From Solirubrobacter pauli (GTDB taxonomy: Bacteria > Actinomycetota > Thermoleophilia > Solirubrobacterales > Solirubrobacteraceae), in NCBI RefSeq assembly GCF_003633755.1, contig NZ_RBIL01000002.1:1798001-1862000 (forward strand): a stretch of DNA of 64,000 bases, in the 5' to 3' direction. The notes under the pieces were generated by a model. It worked only from the letters and a program-made list of their open reading frames with translations. It was not told the DNA's origin and made no database searches. Below, one piece after another: positions 49,898 to 58,729 of the stretch. A program made the position numbers and the translations under genes. Position 1 is the first letter of the stretch. Each line of letters opens with the position of its first letter.

Positions 49898-49906
49898 CTA
49901 ATAATT

Positions 49907-50221
49907 ATGCCCCACGTGCCCGCGCTCAAGGCCGAGTTCTTCAAGGCGATCGGCCATCCGGTCCGGATCCGCGCGCTCGAGCTGCTCAGCGAGGGCGAGC
50001 ACTCGGTGTCGGACCTGCTCGCGGCGATGGACGTCAGCCAAGCCCACCTCTCCCAGCAGCTCGCGATCCTGCGCCGCGCCGGGCTGGTCGTCGCGCGGCG
50101 CGAGGGCGCCAACGTCTTCTACGCGCTCACCGACGCCCGCATGGCCGACCTGCTCGCCGTGGCGCGGGAGATGCTGGTCGACATGGCGACGGCGACGCGC
50201 GACGAGCTGCTGCGCGCGTGA
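49907..50221 (+). CDS. ArsR-family winged-helix regulator
   Basis: A 104-residue DNA-binding protein: FKAIGHPVRIRALELLSEGE at the start, recognition helix SQAHLSQQLAILRRAGLVVA at about residues 44-63, wing RREGANVFYAL. It has no cysteine at all, so the metal-sensing ELCVCDL motif of arsenic/cadmium sensors is missing (here SVSDLL). It may sense something else or act by redox-independent means. Its stop overlaps the sulP GTG, so it probably regulates the transporter. Confidence 0.9.
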   Translation: MPHVPALKAEFFKAIGHPVRIRALELLSEGEHSVSDLLAAMDVSQAHLSQQLAILRRAGLVVARREGANVFYALTDARMADLLAVAREMLVDMATATRDELLRA

Positions 50222-51885
50222 TCGACCGCCTGCGCGCGCTGCGCCCGCGGCGGCACGACTACCAGGGGCTGCGACGCGGATGGCCGGGCGAGCTGCTCGC
50301 CGGCGTCACGGTCGCGGTGGTCGCGCTCCCGCTGGCGTTGGCCTTCGGCGTCGCGTCCGGGCTGGGTGCCGAGGCGGGCCTGGTGACCGCGGTCGTGGCG
50401 GGTGTCGTCGCCGGCGTGTTCGGCGGCTCGCACGTGCAGGTCAGCGGGCCGACGGGGGCGATGACCGTCGTGCTCGTGCCGGTCGTCGCGTCCGTCGGAC
50501 CGGGTGGAGTCGTCGTGGTCGCGCTGCTCGCCGGAGCGATCCTGGTCTTCGCCGGCGTGGCGCGGCTCGGCCGCTACGCGAGCGTGCTCCCGTGGCCGGT
50601 GGTGGAGGGCTTCACCGTCGGCATCGCGGTGCTGATCTTCCTCCAGCAGGTCCCGCCCGCGCTCGGCGTGGAGACGCCCGACGGCACCAACACGGCCGTG
50701 ATCGCGGCCCGGGCGCTCGCGGACTGGGCGCCCGCGCAGTGGCCGGCGCTCGCGATCGCGGCGCTCGTGGCCGCGACGATGGTCGTGCTGCCGCGTGTCC
50801 GCCGCGGGCTGCCGGCCGCGCTGATCGCCGTGGCCGCGGCCACCGTCATCGCCGAGGTCGCCGACCTCTCGGTCGACCGCATCGGCGAGATCCCGTCGGG
50901 CCTGCCGCTGCCGGAGCTGCCCACGTTCGTCGCGGGCGACCTCCCCCGGCTGCTGTCGGCGGCGCTCGCCGTGGCCGCGCTGGGCGCGATCGAGAGCCTG
51001 CTGTCGGCCAAGGTCGCCGACGGGATGGCCGACGCCGAGCCGCACGATCCCGACCGCGAGCTGTTCGGCCAAGGCCTGGCGAACGTGTCCGTGGCGTTCT
51101 TCGGCGGCATGCCGGCGACCGGCGCGATCGCCCGCACCGCCGTGAACGTGCGCGCGGGCGCTCGGACGCGAGCCGCCGCGGTCATCCACGGCGTGGTGCT
51201 CGCCGGCTCGATGGTCGCGCTCGCCTCGCTGCTCGCACGGATCCCCCTCGCCGCCCTGGCCGGCGTGCTGATGGTCACCGCGGTGCGGATGATCGAGTTC
51301 GGCACGGTCGCGCACGTCGTCCGCTCGACGCGCGACGACGCGCTCCTCGTCGTGGTGACCGCGTTCGTCACCGTCGCCTTCGACCTCGTGCTGGCGGTCG
51401 GCGTCGGGGTCGCGCTGGCGTCGTTGCTGGCGCTGATCGCCGTGGCCGACAGCACGTCGTTCGAGCGCGAGCCCATCGACTCGGTGGACGTGGACCCGGC
51501 GCTCGAGCACGCGCTGCTCCACGAGCACATCGTCGCCTATCGCCTCGACGGCGCGCTGTTCTTCGGAGCGGCCGAGCGCTTCCTGCTGGAGCTGGCCGAC
51601 GTGAGCGACGTCGAGGTGGTGATCCTGCGGCTCGGGCGGCTGCGGGTGATCGACAGCACCGGGGCGCAGGCGCTGAGCGACCTGATCGCGCAGCTCGAGC
51701 GCCGGGGCATCACCGTGCTGCTCACGTCCGTGCAGCCGCAGCACCGGGCGCTGATCGAGCACGTGGGCGTCATCGGCCGCCTCGCACACGAGAACCACCT
51801 GCTTCCCACGCTCGCGGACGCGCTCGTCCATGCCCGCCGGCACGTGCGAGGGCCCGGGAGCCTGAAGCTGGCCGGAAACGGGTAG
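50218..51885 (+). CDS. SulP-family anion transporter with STAS domain
   Basis: A 555-residue membrane protein. The N-terminal part has about 10-12 hydrophobic helices with GELLAGVTVAVVALPLALAF (SulP entry motif), GGSHVQVSGPTGAMTVVLVP and FFGGMPATGAIARTAVNVRA. A C-terminal STAS domain follows (about residues 440-550, RLRVIDSTGAQALSDLIAQL). SulP proteins carry sulfate, bicarbonate or other anions; the STAS domain regulates. The GTG start overlaps the arsR stop (GTGA). Substrate is not determinable by eye; bicarbonate or sulfate are the leading options. Confidence 0.92.
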   Translation: MIDRLRALRPRRHDYQGLRRGWPGELLAGVTVAVVALPLALAFGVASGLGAEAGLVTAVVAGVVAGVFGGSHVQVSGPTGAMTVVLVPVVASVGPGGVVVVALLAGAILVFAGVARLGRYASVLPWPVVEGFTVGIAVLIFLQQVPPALGVETPDGTNTAVIAARALADWAPAQWPALAIAALVAATMVVLPRVRRGLPAALIAVAAATVIAEVADLSVDRIGEIPSGLPLPELPTFVAGDLPRLLSAALAVAALGAIESLLSAKVADGMADAEPHDPDRELFGQGLANVSVAFFGGMPATGAIARTAVNVRAGARTRAAAVIHGVVLAGSMVALASLLARIPLAALAGVLMVTAVRMIEFGTVAHVVRSTRDDALLVVVTAFVTVAFDLVLAVGVGVALASLLALIAVADSTSFEREPIDSVDVDPALEHALLHEHIVAYRLDGALFFGAAERFLLELADVSDVEVVILRLGRLRVIDSTGAQALSDLIAQLERRGITVLLTSVQPQHRALIEHVGVIGRLAHENHLLPTLADALVHARRHVRGPGSLKLAGNG

Positions 51886-51895
51886 ATCGCCGCCC

Positions 51896-52024
51896 GTGGC
51901 CGCGATCTCCCCCTCTCCCCGCCGTTCTCGCAACGACCTGCCGCGCTGGGCCGGCACGCTCGGACTCGTGCTCGGCAGCACGATCGGCGCGGCCGCCTGC
52001 TTCGGGCTCGCCGCCCTGCTCTAA
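51896..52024 (+). CDS. Small single-pass membrane protein, 42 residues
   Basis: GTG 51896 to TAA 52022-52024, 10 nt after sulP. A basic N-terminus with Pro/Ser/Arg is followed by one hydrophobic helix (about residues 18-42, AGTLGLVLGSTIGAAACFGL). GC3 is high throughout. Position suggests co-transcription with arsR-sulP and possibly a transporter-associated small protein. It overlaps the convergent arginase stop by 4 bp. No family was recognised. Confidence 0.5.
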   Translation: MAAISPSPRRSRNDLPRWAGTLGLVLGSTIGAAACFGLAALL

Positions 52025-52866
52025 GCAACCACGTCCGCGATCAGCCGCACGATCCGGTCGGCGTCCCGGCCGGTCGGGTCCTGGTCGGGGTCGTAGATCA
52101 CGAAGCTCATGCCGATGCAGCCGCCCGCGGCAACGGCGCCGGTCAGCAGCGCGGTGAGCTCGTCCCAGCTCAGCCCACCGGGCTCGTTCTCGCCGCCCGG
52201 CACGCCCTGGGCCGGGAGCTGCAGCGGATCCAGGACGTCCAGGTCGACGTGCAGCCACCACGGGCTTCCGACGTGCGCGACGGCCTTGGCGCCCGTCGAC
52301 GCCTCGACCTCGCCGAGCGGGCGGACGTGCACGCCCAGCCCGGCGAGCGAGGCGACGTCGAACTGGGCGCGCCACGCATCGTCGCGCGGGCCGATGAGCG
52401 CGAGCGCGTCGCGCTCGAGCGCCCGGAAGTCCAGCCCCGCGGGCAGCAGGCCGCCCGTGAGGCCGAGCAGCAGGCCGATCTCGGTGTTGGCCGCCTCGCC
52501 GTCCTCGGACACGTCGAGCGGCATCGTGTCCTCGTGCCCGTCGACGCACAGCAGCCCGACCGGCGCGAGTGCCGGGACGATCCCGAGCAGCACGGAGCAG
52601 TCGCCGCCGACGACGACCGGGAACCGCGTCGCCGCCGCCACACGCCGCCCGAGCGCGTCCGCCATGACCAGCAGCGCGTCCTCGTTGATCAGGCCGGTCC
52701 GCGCGCCCCGCTCCGGGATGCCGGCCGGCAGCTCCAGGTCTCCCCCGTCGTGCGCGCCGAGGGCCGCCTGGAGACCGGCCGCGCGCAGCGCCGTGGCGGC
52801 TCGCGCTTGATGGCCGGGTCTCCCGTACCCGTCGAACGGGACGCCGATGAGCTCGATCGCCATCAC
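52021..52866 (-). CDS. Arginase/agmatinase-family ureohydrolase, variant first metal motif
   Basis: Mn-dependent ureohydrolase-fold protein, 281 residues. The three metal motifs are VVVGGDCSVLLG (normally GGDHS), VDGHEDTMP (D.H.D kept) and WLHVDLDVLDPLQLP (D.D..DP kept). The first His ligand is thus Cys. It may be an arginase, agmatinase or formimidoglutamase relative; polyamine genes lie 3-10 kb away. ATG 52866 or 52863. It is convergent to the small membrane protein. Confidence 0.82.
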   Translation of the reverse strand: MMAIELIGVPFDGYGRPGHQARAATALRAAGLQAALGAHDGGDLELPAGIPERGARTGLINEDALLVMADALGRRVAAATRFPVVVGGDCSVLLGIVPALAPVGLLCVDGHEDTMPLDVSEDGEAANTEIGLLLGLTGGLLPAGLDFRALERDALALIGPRDDAWRAQFDVASLAGLGVHVRPLGEVEASTGAKAVAHVGSPWWLHVDLDVLDPLQLPAQGVPGGENEPGGLSWDELTALLTGAVAAGGCIGMSFVIYDPDQDPTGRDADRIVRLIADVVA

Positions 52867-52960
52867 CGGAACGGTACGCCGACGGGCATCCCGGTACGCT
52901 CGGCGCCGTGTCAGGGAGCATCATCGACGCGGCCGCCCGCTCCGGGCCCGCCGCCGTGCC

Positions 52961-53206
52961 GTGAAGGCCGGACAGGCACTCGGGTTCGGCGCCTGGCTGC
53001 TGGTCATCGCCTGGCTCGTCCTGTACCTCGTCGGCGAGCAGGCCGCGTCCGGCTGGTGCCTGATCGCTGCGGGCGCGCTGCTGTTCGTCGCGGGCCCGCT
53101 GTTCCGGCGATTCGGCGAGGGACAGGTCCGGCTGACCGGCGCTGTGATGATCGGCGCGGCCGTCTTCTTCGTCGGCTTCGGGCTCGCGGTCGTGACCTCG
53201 GCCTGA
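52961..53206 (+). CDS. Small integral membrane protein, 81 residues
   Basis: GTG 52961 (VKAGQALGFGAWLLVIAWLV) chosen, since earlier in-frame codons run into the arginase promoter region. Three hydrophobic segments are seen (about residues 7-23, 30-47 and 57-79), separated by short charged turns such as FRRFGEGQ. No family recognised; such small multi-pass proteins are often of unknown function. It is divergent from the arginase-like gene. Confidence 0.65.
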   Translation: MKAGQALGFGAWLLVIAWLVLYLVGEQAASGWCLIAAGALLFVAGPLFRRFGEGQVRLTGAVMIGAAVFFVGFGLAVVTSA

Positions 53207-53250
53207 GATGCGACTGAGGTTTGCCTGAGCGGGGTACCCCGTTCGCCGCA

Positions 53251-55833
53251 ATGGTCGCTCGCAGCCTGCTTACCGTCGCGCTGACGCTCGTCGTCACCGC
53301 CACCGCCTCCGCCGCACCGGCGAGGTTGCCGTACGTCAACGGCACCGTCTCCGACCTGCTGGTCGACGGGGACACGCTGTACGTCGGCGGCCAGTTCACC
53401 GTCGCCGGGACCGCCGCCGGCCCGCTCGTGCTCGCGCGCGGGGACACGGGAGCACTCGTGCGGACCTTCCCCGGGTTCGGGAAGACCGGCGAAGGCGACA
53501 TCTCCGCGGAGGCGGTGCTGAGCGACGGCGCCGGCGGCTGGTACGTCGGCGGCGGCTTCGCACGGGTGGACGGCGAGCCGCGCCACGGCCTCGTGCATCT
53601 GCTCGCCGACGGGTCCGTCGACCGGGCCTTCAGCGGTCCGCCGCGCTGGGGCGCTCACGTCCTGGCACGCCACGGCGACGTCCTCTGGCTCAACGGCTGG
53701 TCGGGCTATGAGGAGGAGACGCCGGAGGCCGAGCGTGGTCCGCGTCTGCTGGCGCTGAACGCGCGCACCGGCGCGCCGCTGGCGATCGCTCCGGCTCTGT
53801 CCAGCGCGGTGACGGACCTGGACGTCGAAGACGGGCGGTTGTTCGTCTCGACGCGGCGGCACGGCGTGTACGCGTTCGACGCGGCGACCGGCGCCGCGAC
53901 GGGGTGGCACGTGTCCGCCGGCCGCGAGGTCGAGGCGATCGACGTCGACGGCGGCGTGGTCTGGGCGACCGACCAGGCACCGGGCCAGGAGTCCGGCGAG
54001 TCCGACGTCGTCGGCTACCGGGTGAGCGACGGGGCGGCCCTGCCCCAGACGTTCCGGTACGCGGCCGACGCGACAGATCTGGTCGCCACCGAGGACTTCG
54101 TCTTCATCGTGTGCGACTGCTGGCGGACCAACCAGCCGTCGCTGCAGGCGTACGACCGCGACACGGGCCAGTACATCGACCTGCGGGCGATGAAGACCGT
54201 CGAGCGCGTGGCGGTCGGTGGCGGGCGGCTCTACGCAGGCGGGCCGGGCGGCTACGTCGCGTATGACCTGGCGACGCTGCAGCGCGTGCCGTGGGCCGTG
54301 GACCTGCTCGACGCGCGGCCACGCGCGATCGCGGTCGCCCCCGACGGCACCGTCGCGCTGGCCGGCTACAACAGCGCGGTCGCCGGCGCCGCGCGGACGA
54401 ACCTCGCCGCGTTCCGCCTTTCGACGGGCGAGCTCCTGCCCTTCGACCCAGCGCCGCTGACGCCCCTCCCGGACTGGTTCGGGCCGGGCTATGCGCCCGC
54501 CGTATGGGCGTTGGAGAAGGCCGGCGACCTGCTGTTCGCGGCCGGCTACTTCTCCCGCGCCGCCGGCGTCCCGCGCAAGAGCCTCGCGGCGTTCGACCTC
54601 CGCACCGGCGCGCTGGTCGACTTCCCCGAGCCGCGCAGCCGCCTCGTGCAGGACCTCGTGGTCGCCGACGGCAAGCTGATCGCGGGCGGCGAGATCATCG
54701 AGGCGTTCGACCTCGCGAGCCGCACCAAGCTCGCCTGGGAGGCGTGGCCGCACGACGCGGTCCGCGCCCTCGCGGTGGTCGACGACACGCTGCTCGCCGG
54801 CGGTGAGTTCTACGCGGTCGAGATGAAGGATGGCCCGATCGTGCCGCGCAAGTTCCTGGCCGCGTTCCACGTCTCCGACCTGTCCCCGTCGCCGCGGTTC
54901 GCGGCCGAGCCCAGCAGCTATGTCAACGACATCACGCCTGACGGCGCGGGCGGCGCCTTCCTGGCCGGCTACTTCCGCGTGCTGGGCGCCGTGCCGTCCG
55001 ACTTCGTCGGCCACCTCGACGCGACCGGCGCGCCCGAGCCGAACTTCCCAGGCTCCGACGGCTACGGCGCCGGCTCGGTGGTCGCCGACAGCTCGCACCT
55101 CTACGTGTCCGGTGTCGACGGCCTCGGAGGGCTGCCGCGCCGGGGCTCAGCGGCGATCCGCCTCGCCGACCGCTCGGTGACCGCGTTCGACCCGGGCGTC
55201 GGCGGTCGCGCGATGATCCCGCTTCCGAGTGGCGAGCTCCTCGTTGGCGGTGACTTCCGGTCCACCAGCCACAACTCGTCGAGTGGGATCGGCTGGTTCC
55301 TACCAGACGGGAGCACAGCGGTCCCGGCGCAGGGCGGCGGCACCGGCACGAGCCCGGGCACGGGCGGCGGCAACGGCCCGAGTCCGGGCGGCGGCAACGG
55401 CAACGGCGCGGGCGGCGGCGACGGCACGGGCGGCACACTCGGCGACGCTGCCCCGGACGGAGGCACCGGGGCCGGTGGCGATACCGGCGCGGCCGACGGC
55501 ACGAACCTCGGCGGCGCGGGCCGCACCGGCGCGTCGAGCAGCGGCGAGCCCGTGGACGCTCGTGCGCGCGGCTCCCGCGTGCGTGTGGCCTTCGCCTCAC
55601 GGCGGGTCTCGCGCGGGCGGGTCTCGGTGCGGGTCGCTTCGCCGGCCGGTGGGCGCGTGACCGTGCGTGTGCGGCTCGCGAGCGGCCGACGGACCGTGCT
55701 CGGCCGGGCGACCGTCACGCTGCGTCCCAGCGTTGCGCGCGTCGTGCGGATTCGAGTCGCCGGGCGCGCCGTCCGGCGAGCGGTCGTGGCCGAGGCCGAG
55801 GCGACGGTTAGCCGCGCGGTCCGTCTGCGCTGA
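53251..55833 (+). CDS. Secreted beta-propeller-like protein with Gly-rich linker and C-terminal beta-domain
   Basis: Exported protein, 860 residues from ATG 53251, with a signal peptide (MVARSLLTVALTLVVTATAS, cleavage near ASA). Residues about 25-690 hold repeated short blades: a GG.F or LFV strand, a turn, a LA.D..TG motif (e.g. LYVGGQFTVAGTAAGPLVLA, LLFAAGYFSRAAGVPRKSLA). These resemble delta-60 or PQQ-like propeller repeats. A Gly/Asn/Thr linker (about 700-775) precedes an Arg/Val-rich beta domain (RVRVAFASRRVSRGRVSVRV) that ends the protein. No catalytic residues were noted; a surface scaffold or binding role is likely. Convergent to the oxidase gene. Confidence 0.78.
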   Translation: MVARSLLTVALTLVVTATASAAPARLPYVNGTVSDLLVDGDTLYVGGQFTVAGTAAGPLVLARGDTGALVRTFPGFGKTGEGDISAEAVLSDGAGGWYVGGGFARVDGEPRHGLVHLLADGSVDRAFSGPPRWGAHVLARHGDVLWLNGWSGYEEETPEAERGPRLLALNARTGAPLAIAPALSSAVTDLDVEDGRLFVSTRRHGVYAFDAATGAATGWHVSAGREVEAIDVDGGVVWATDQAPGQESGESDVVGYRVSDGAALPQTFRYAADATDLVATEDFVFIVCDCWRTNQPSLQAYDRDTGQYIDLRAMKTVERVAVGGGRLYAGGPGGYVAYDLATLQRVPWAVDLLDARPRAIAVAPDGTVALAGYNSAVAGAARTNLAAFRLSTGELLPFDPAPLTPLPDWFGPGYAPAVWALEKAGDLLFAAGYFSRAAGVPRKSLAAFDLRTGALVDFPEPRSRLVQDLVVADGKLIAGGEIIEAFDLASRTKLAWEAWPHDAVRALAVVDDTLLAGGEFYAVEMKDGPIVPRKFLAAFHVSDLSPSPRFAAEPSSYVNDITPDGAGGAFLAGYFRVLGAVPSDFVGHLDATGAPEPNFPGSDGYGAGSVVADSSHLYVSGVDGLGGLPRRGSAAIRLADRSVTAFDPGVGGRAMIPLPSGELLVGGDFRSTSHNSSSGIGWFLPDGSTAVPAQGGGTGTSPGTGGGNGPSPGGGNGNGAGGGDGTGGTLGDAAPDGGTGAGGDTGAADGTNLGGAGRTGASSSGEPVDARARGSRVRVAFASRRVSRGRVSVRVASPAGGRVTVRVRLASGRRTVLGRATVTLRPSVARVVRIRVAGRAVRRAVVAEAEATVSRAVRLR

Positions 55834-55844
55834 TCGCGCGGCCG

Positions 55845-57203
55845 TCAGCGGGCGACGTGCATGCCCAGCGCGCGCGGTGCGGCGACGGCCGCGCGCGTGA
55901 TCAGGTCGACGCGGCCGCCCTGCTCCTCCAGGCGCTCCTTGCGCAGGAAGGCACGCCGGACCATCGTCCCGCCGGTGATGGCGAACGGCTCCGACGGCAC
56001 GCGGACCGGGCTCGGATCGGTCACCGCGAGGTCCGTGGACTCGCCGCTGGCGAGGGCGGCCAGCGCGCGCCCCGCGAGGTGCGAGGGGCCGACGCCGTTG
56101 CCCGTGAAGCCGAAGGCGTAGTGCACCGGGCCGTCGTCGAGCGTGCCGATCTGCGGGAGGTGGCTCGGCGAGACGTCGATCGGGCCGCCCCAGGCGTGGG
56201 TGACCGCCCGGCCGGTGAGCTGCGGGAACATCTCGACCAGGTGCGCGTGGGTCTCGTCGGCGACCTCGGGGTCGACCTCGACCTTGCCGTGCAGGCGCGC
56301 TCCCGCGGCGAGGCGGCCTCCGCCCCACCCGAAGGCGATCCGGCCGTCGCGGGTCGTGCGGAAGTAGTGCACGAACGTGCGCGCGTCGGTGATGCACTCG
56401 CCGCCTGACCAGCCGAGCTCGTCGAGGACGTCCGGGACCGGCTCGGTCAGGACGATGTGCGAGGAGGTGACGCTCAACCGGTTGCGCAGCGGCGGCACCG
56501 CGCGGGTGGCGGCGTTCATGGCCAGCACGGCGGCGCCCGCCCGGACGCGACCGCCGTCGGTCTCGACCACGACCTCGCGCGGCCCCGAGCGCAGCGCGTT
56601 CACGCGCGAGCGCTCGCGGATCACGTCCAGCAGCTTGGACCGCAGGCCGAGCGCGAGCCGCGCCGGCTGGACCGTGGCGTCGTCGGCGACGAGCAGGCCA
56701 CGGCGGAAGCGAGGCGAGTCGCAGCGCGCGCGGGTCTCGGCCTCGGTGAGCGCCCGCACGCGGTCGCCCGGCGCCGCGGCCAGGATCTCGTCCAGCACCG
56801 CGTCGTGCGCCGGCGCCGTGGACGCCATCACGTAGCCGCCCGGCGTGAACCAGGCGTCCACGCCCTGCGCCTCGCACCACGCGCCGATCGAGCGCACGCT
56901 GTCCGCGGAGGCGTCGCACAGCTCGAGCGCACGGTCGCGGCCGAACCGCTCGACCAGCGACGGGAAGTGCGTCCACAGCGTCTCGCAGAAGCCGCCGTTG
57001 CGCCCGCTCGGCCCGTGCCCGCACAGATCGGCCTCCAGCAGCCGCACCGACGCGCCACGCTCGCGCAGCTGCCAGGCGGTCCACATGCCGGTGTAGCCGC
57101 CGCCGATGATCACCACGTCGGCGTGCTGCTCGCCCTCCAGGACGGGCGCGGGCGTGACCGGACCGGCTTCGGAGAGCCAGTAGCCGTGAGCGGTATGAAC
57201 CAT
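55845..57203 (-). CDS. FAD-dependent amine oxidase (gamma-glutamylputrescine oxidase-like)
   Basis: DAO-family flavoenzyme of 452 residues. The N-terminal dinucleotide-binding motif is ADVVIIGGGYTGMWTAWQLR. GPSGRNGGFCETLWTHFPSL is the typical PuuB/OrdL block, and GWGGPIDVSPSHLPQIGTLD with FTGNGVGPSHLAGRALA forms the C-terminal FAD site. The ATG overlaps the stop of the class III aminotransferase by one base, so the two are co-made. With the polyamine transporter and PucR regulator nearby, oxidation of putrescine or a gamma-glutamyl derivative is likely but not proven. Confidence 0.88.
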   Translation of the reverse strand: MVHTAHGYWLSEAGPVTPAPVLEGEQHADVVIIGGGYTGMWTAWQLRERGASVRLLEADLCGHGPSGRNGGFCETLWTHFPSLVERFGRDRALELCDASADSVRSIGAWCEAQGVDAWFTPGGYVMASTAPAHDAVLDEILAAAPGDRVRALTEAETRARCDSPRFRRGLLVADDATVQPARLALGLRSKLLDVIRERSRVNALRSGPREVVVETDGGRVRAGAAVLAMNAATRAVPPLRNRLSVTSSHIVLTEPVPDVLDELGWSGGECITDARTFVHYFRTTRDGRIAFGWGGGRLAAGARLHGKVEVDPEVADETHAHLVEMFPQLTGRAVTHAWGGPIDVSPSHLPQIGTLDDGPVHYAFGFTGNGVGPSHLAGRALAALASGESTDLAVTDPSPVRVPSEPFAITGGTMVRRAFLRKERLEEQGGRVDLITRAAVAAPRALGMHVAR

Positions 57204-58609
57204 CAGCCGACGTAGAAGCGCTGCGACGCGTCGGCCAGCACGGCCTCCGTCTTCGCGGCCATCTCCTCGAGCTCCTCGCGCGTGGACGTGAGCGGAGGCG
57301 CGAGGTGCAGGACGGCGTCGCCGCGATCGTCCGGGCGGGCGATCAGGCCCTCCTCGAGCAGCCGGCCGGAGAGGAAGCCGCGCAGCAGCTTCTCGCGCTC
57401 CTCGGCGCTGAAGCGGGACGCCTCGGCGTCGCGGACGAGCTCCAGCGCCCAGAAGAACCCCGCCCCGCGGACGTCGCCGACCATCGGCACGCGCTGCTTG
57501 ATGCCCTCGAGCAGCTCGCCGATGTACGGCTCGAGCGCCCGCACGTTCTCCAGCACGCCGTCGCGCTCGAAGATCTCCAGGTTGCGCAGCGCGACCGCGC
57601 TCGCCACCGGGTGCCCGGCGAACGTGATCCCGTGCATGAGCATGCGGCCGTCTTCGTACAGCGGCTCGGCGATCTTGTCGGAGACCAGCACGGCGCCCAT
57701 CGGCGCGTACGCGGACGTGATGCCCTTCGCGCACGTGATCAGGTCCGGCGCGACGCCGTACCGAGCGGACGCGAACCACTCGCCGATGCGGCCGAAGCCG
57801 GTGATCACCTCGTCGGCGACCAGCGCGATCCCGTACTTGTCGCACAGCGCGCGCAGGCCGGGCCAGTACCCCTCGGGCGGGACGAGGCAGCCGCCGGCGT
57901 TCTGGACGGGCTCGGCGATCAGCATCGCCACGGTCTCCGGGCCGGCCTCGACGATCGTGCGCTCGGCGTCCTCGAGCAGGCGGCGCGTGAACGCGGCCTC
58001 GTCCTGGGCCTCGGGGTCGCGGTACGCGTTCGTGTTCGCGATCCGCGTGACCGGGATCGGGGCCGCGCCGAACGGCTCCTTCATCGGGCGCACGCCGGTG
58101 AAGCTCAGCGCGCCCAGCGTCACGCCGTGGTAGGCGATCTCGCGCGCGATCGCCTTCACGCGCTGCGGCTCGCCCTTGGCCAGGTAGTGCTGGCGGACGA
58201 TCTTCCAGGCGGCTTCGACGGACTCGGAGCCCCCGTTGGTGAAGAACACGCGGTTCAGGTCGCCGGGCGCGCGCTCGGCCAGCGCCGCGGCGAGCTTGAT
58301 CGACGGCGGGTGCGCGGTCGCCCAGTTCGTGTTGAACGCGAGCGTCGACATCTGCGCCGACGCGACCGACGCCATCTCCTCGCCGTAGGAGTAGCCGATC
58401 TGGCAGCAGAACAGCGAGCTGAGGCCGTCGAAGTAGCGCTTGCCCTCGGTGTCGAAGACGTACGAGCCCTCGCCGCGCTCCAGGACGAGCAGCGGCTTGC
58501 CGCCCGGCCCGAAGGCGCCGTTGCGCGTGAAGTGCATCAGCAGGTGCCGGTGCGCCTGCTCCTGGAGCGAGTCGAAGCCAACCGTCTCGGGCGCTGTCAT
58601 GGGCTCCAT
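57203..58609 (-). CDS. Class III aminotransferase, putative putrescine/omega-amine transaminase
   Basis: PLP enzyme of 465-468 residues (ATG 58609 or 58600; both in frame). VLERGEGSYVFDTEGKRYFD, FFTNGGSESVEAAWKIVRQH and LVADEVITGFGRIGEWFA are class III landmarks. The PLP lysine is in LITCAKGITSAYAPMGAVLV. Relatives include putrescine, gamma-aminobutyrate and taurine-pyruvate transaminases. Co-transcription with the flavin oxidase and closeness to potABD point to polyamine breakdown. Substrate assignment is inference. Confidence 0.9.
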   Translation of the reverse strand: MEPMTAPETVGFDSLQEQAHRHLLMHFTRNGAFGPGGKPLLVLERGEGSYVFDTEGKRYFDGLSSLFCCQIGYSYGEEMASVASAQMSTLAFNTNWATAHPPSIKLAAALAERAPGDLNRVFFTNGGSESVEAAWKIVRQHYLAKGEPQRVKAIAREIAYHGVTLGALSFTGVRPMKEPFGAAPIPVTRIANTNAYRDPEAQDEAAFTRRLLEDAERTIVEAGPETVAMLIAEPVQNAGGCLVPPEGYWPGLRALCDKYGIALVADEVITGFGRIGEWFASARYGVAPDLITCAKGITSAYAPMGAVLVSDKIAEPLYEDGRMLMHGITFAGHPVASAVALRNLEIFERDGVLENVRALEPYIGELLEGIKQRVPMVGDVRGAGFFWALELVRDAEASRFSAEEREKLLRGFLSGRLLEEGLIARPDDRGDAVLHLAPPLTSTREELEEMAAKTEAVLADASQRFYVG

Positions 58610-58729
58610 GCTCGCCCGCGCTTCCCGGACCTGGCAATAGGCGGAACGTCGCGACCGGTCACGCTGACGCCGACAGACCGTCACGCTGGACGAATAGGCC
58701 GCTTGTCGCTTTTCGAACGAGGGCACACC

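Noticed and set aside
50119-51981. 620-codon antisense frame over sulP
   Set aside because: His/Arg/Asp-rich low complexity arising from the codon bias of sulP; no family features.
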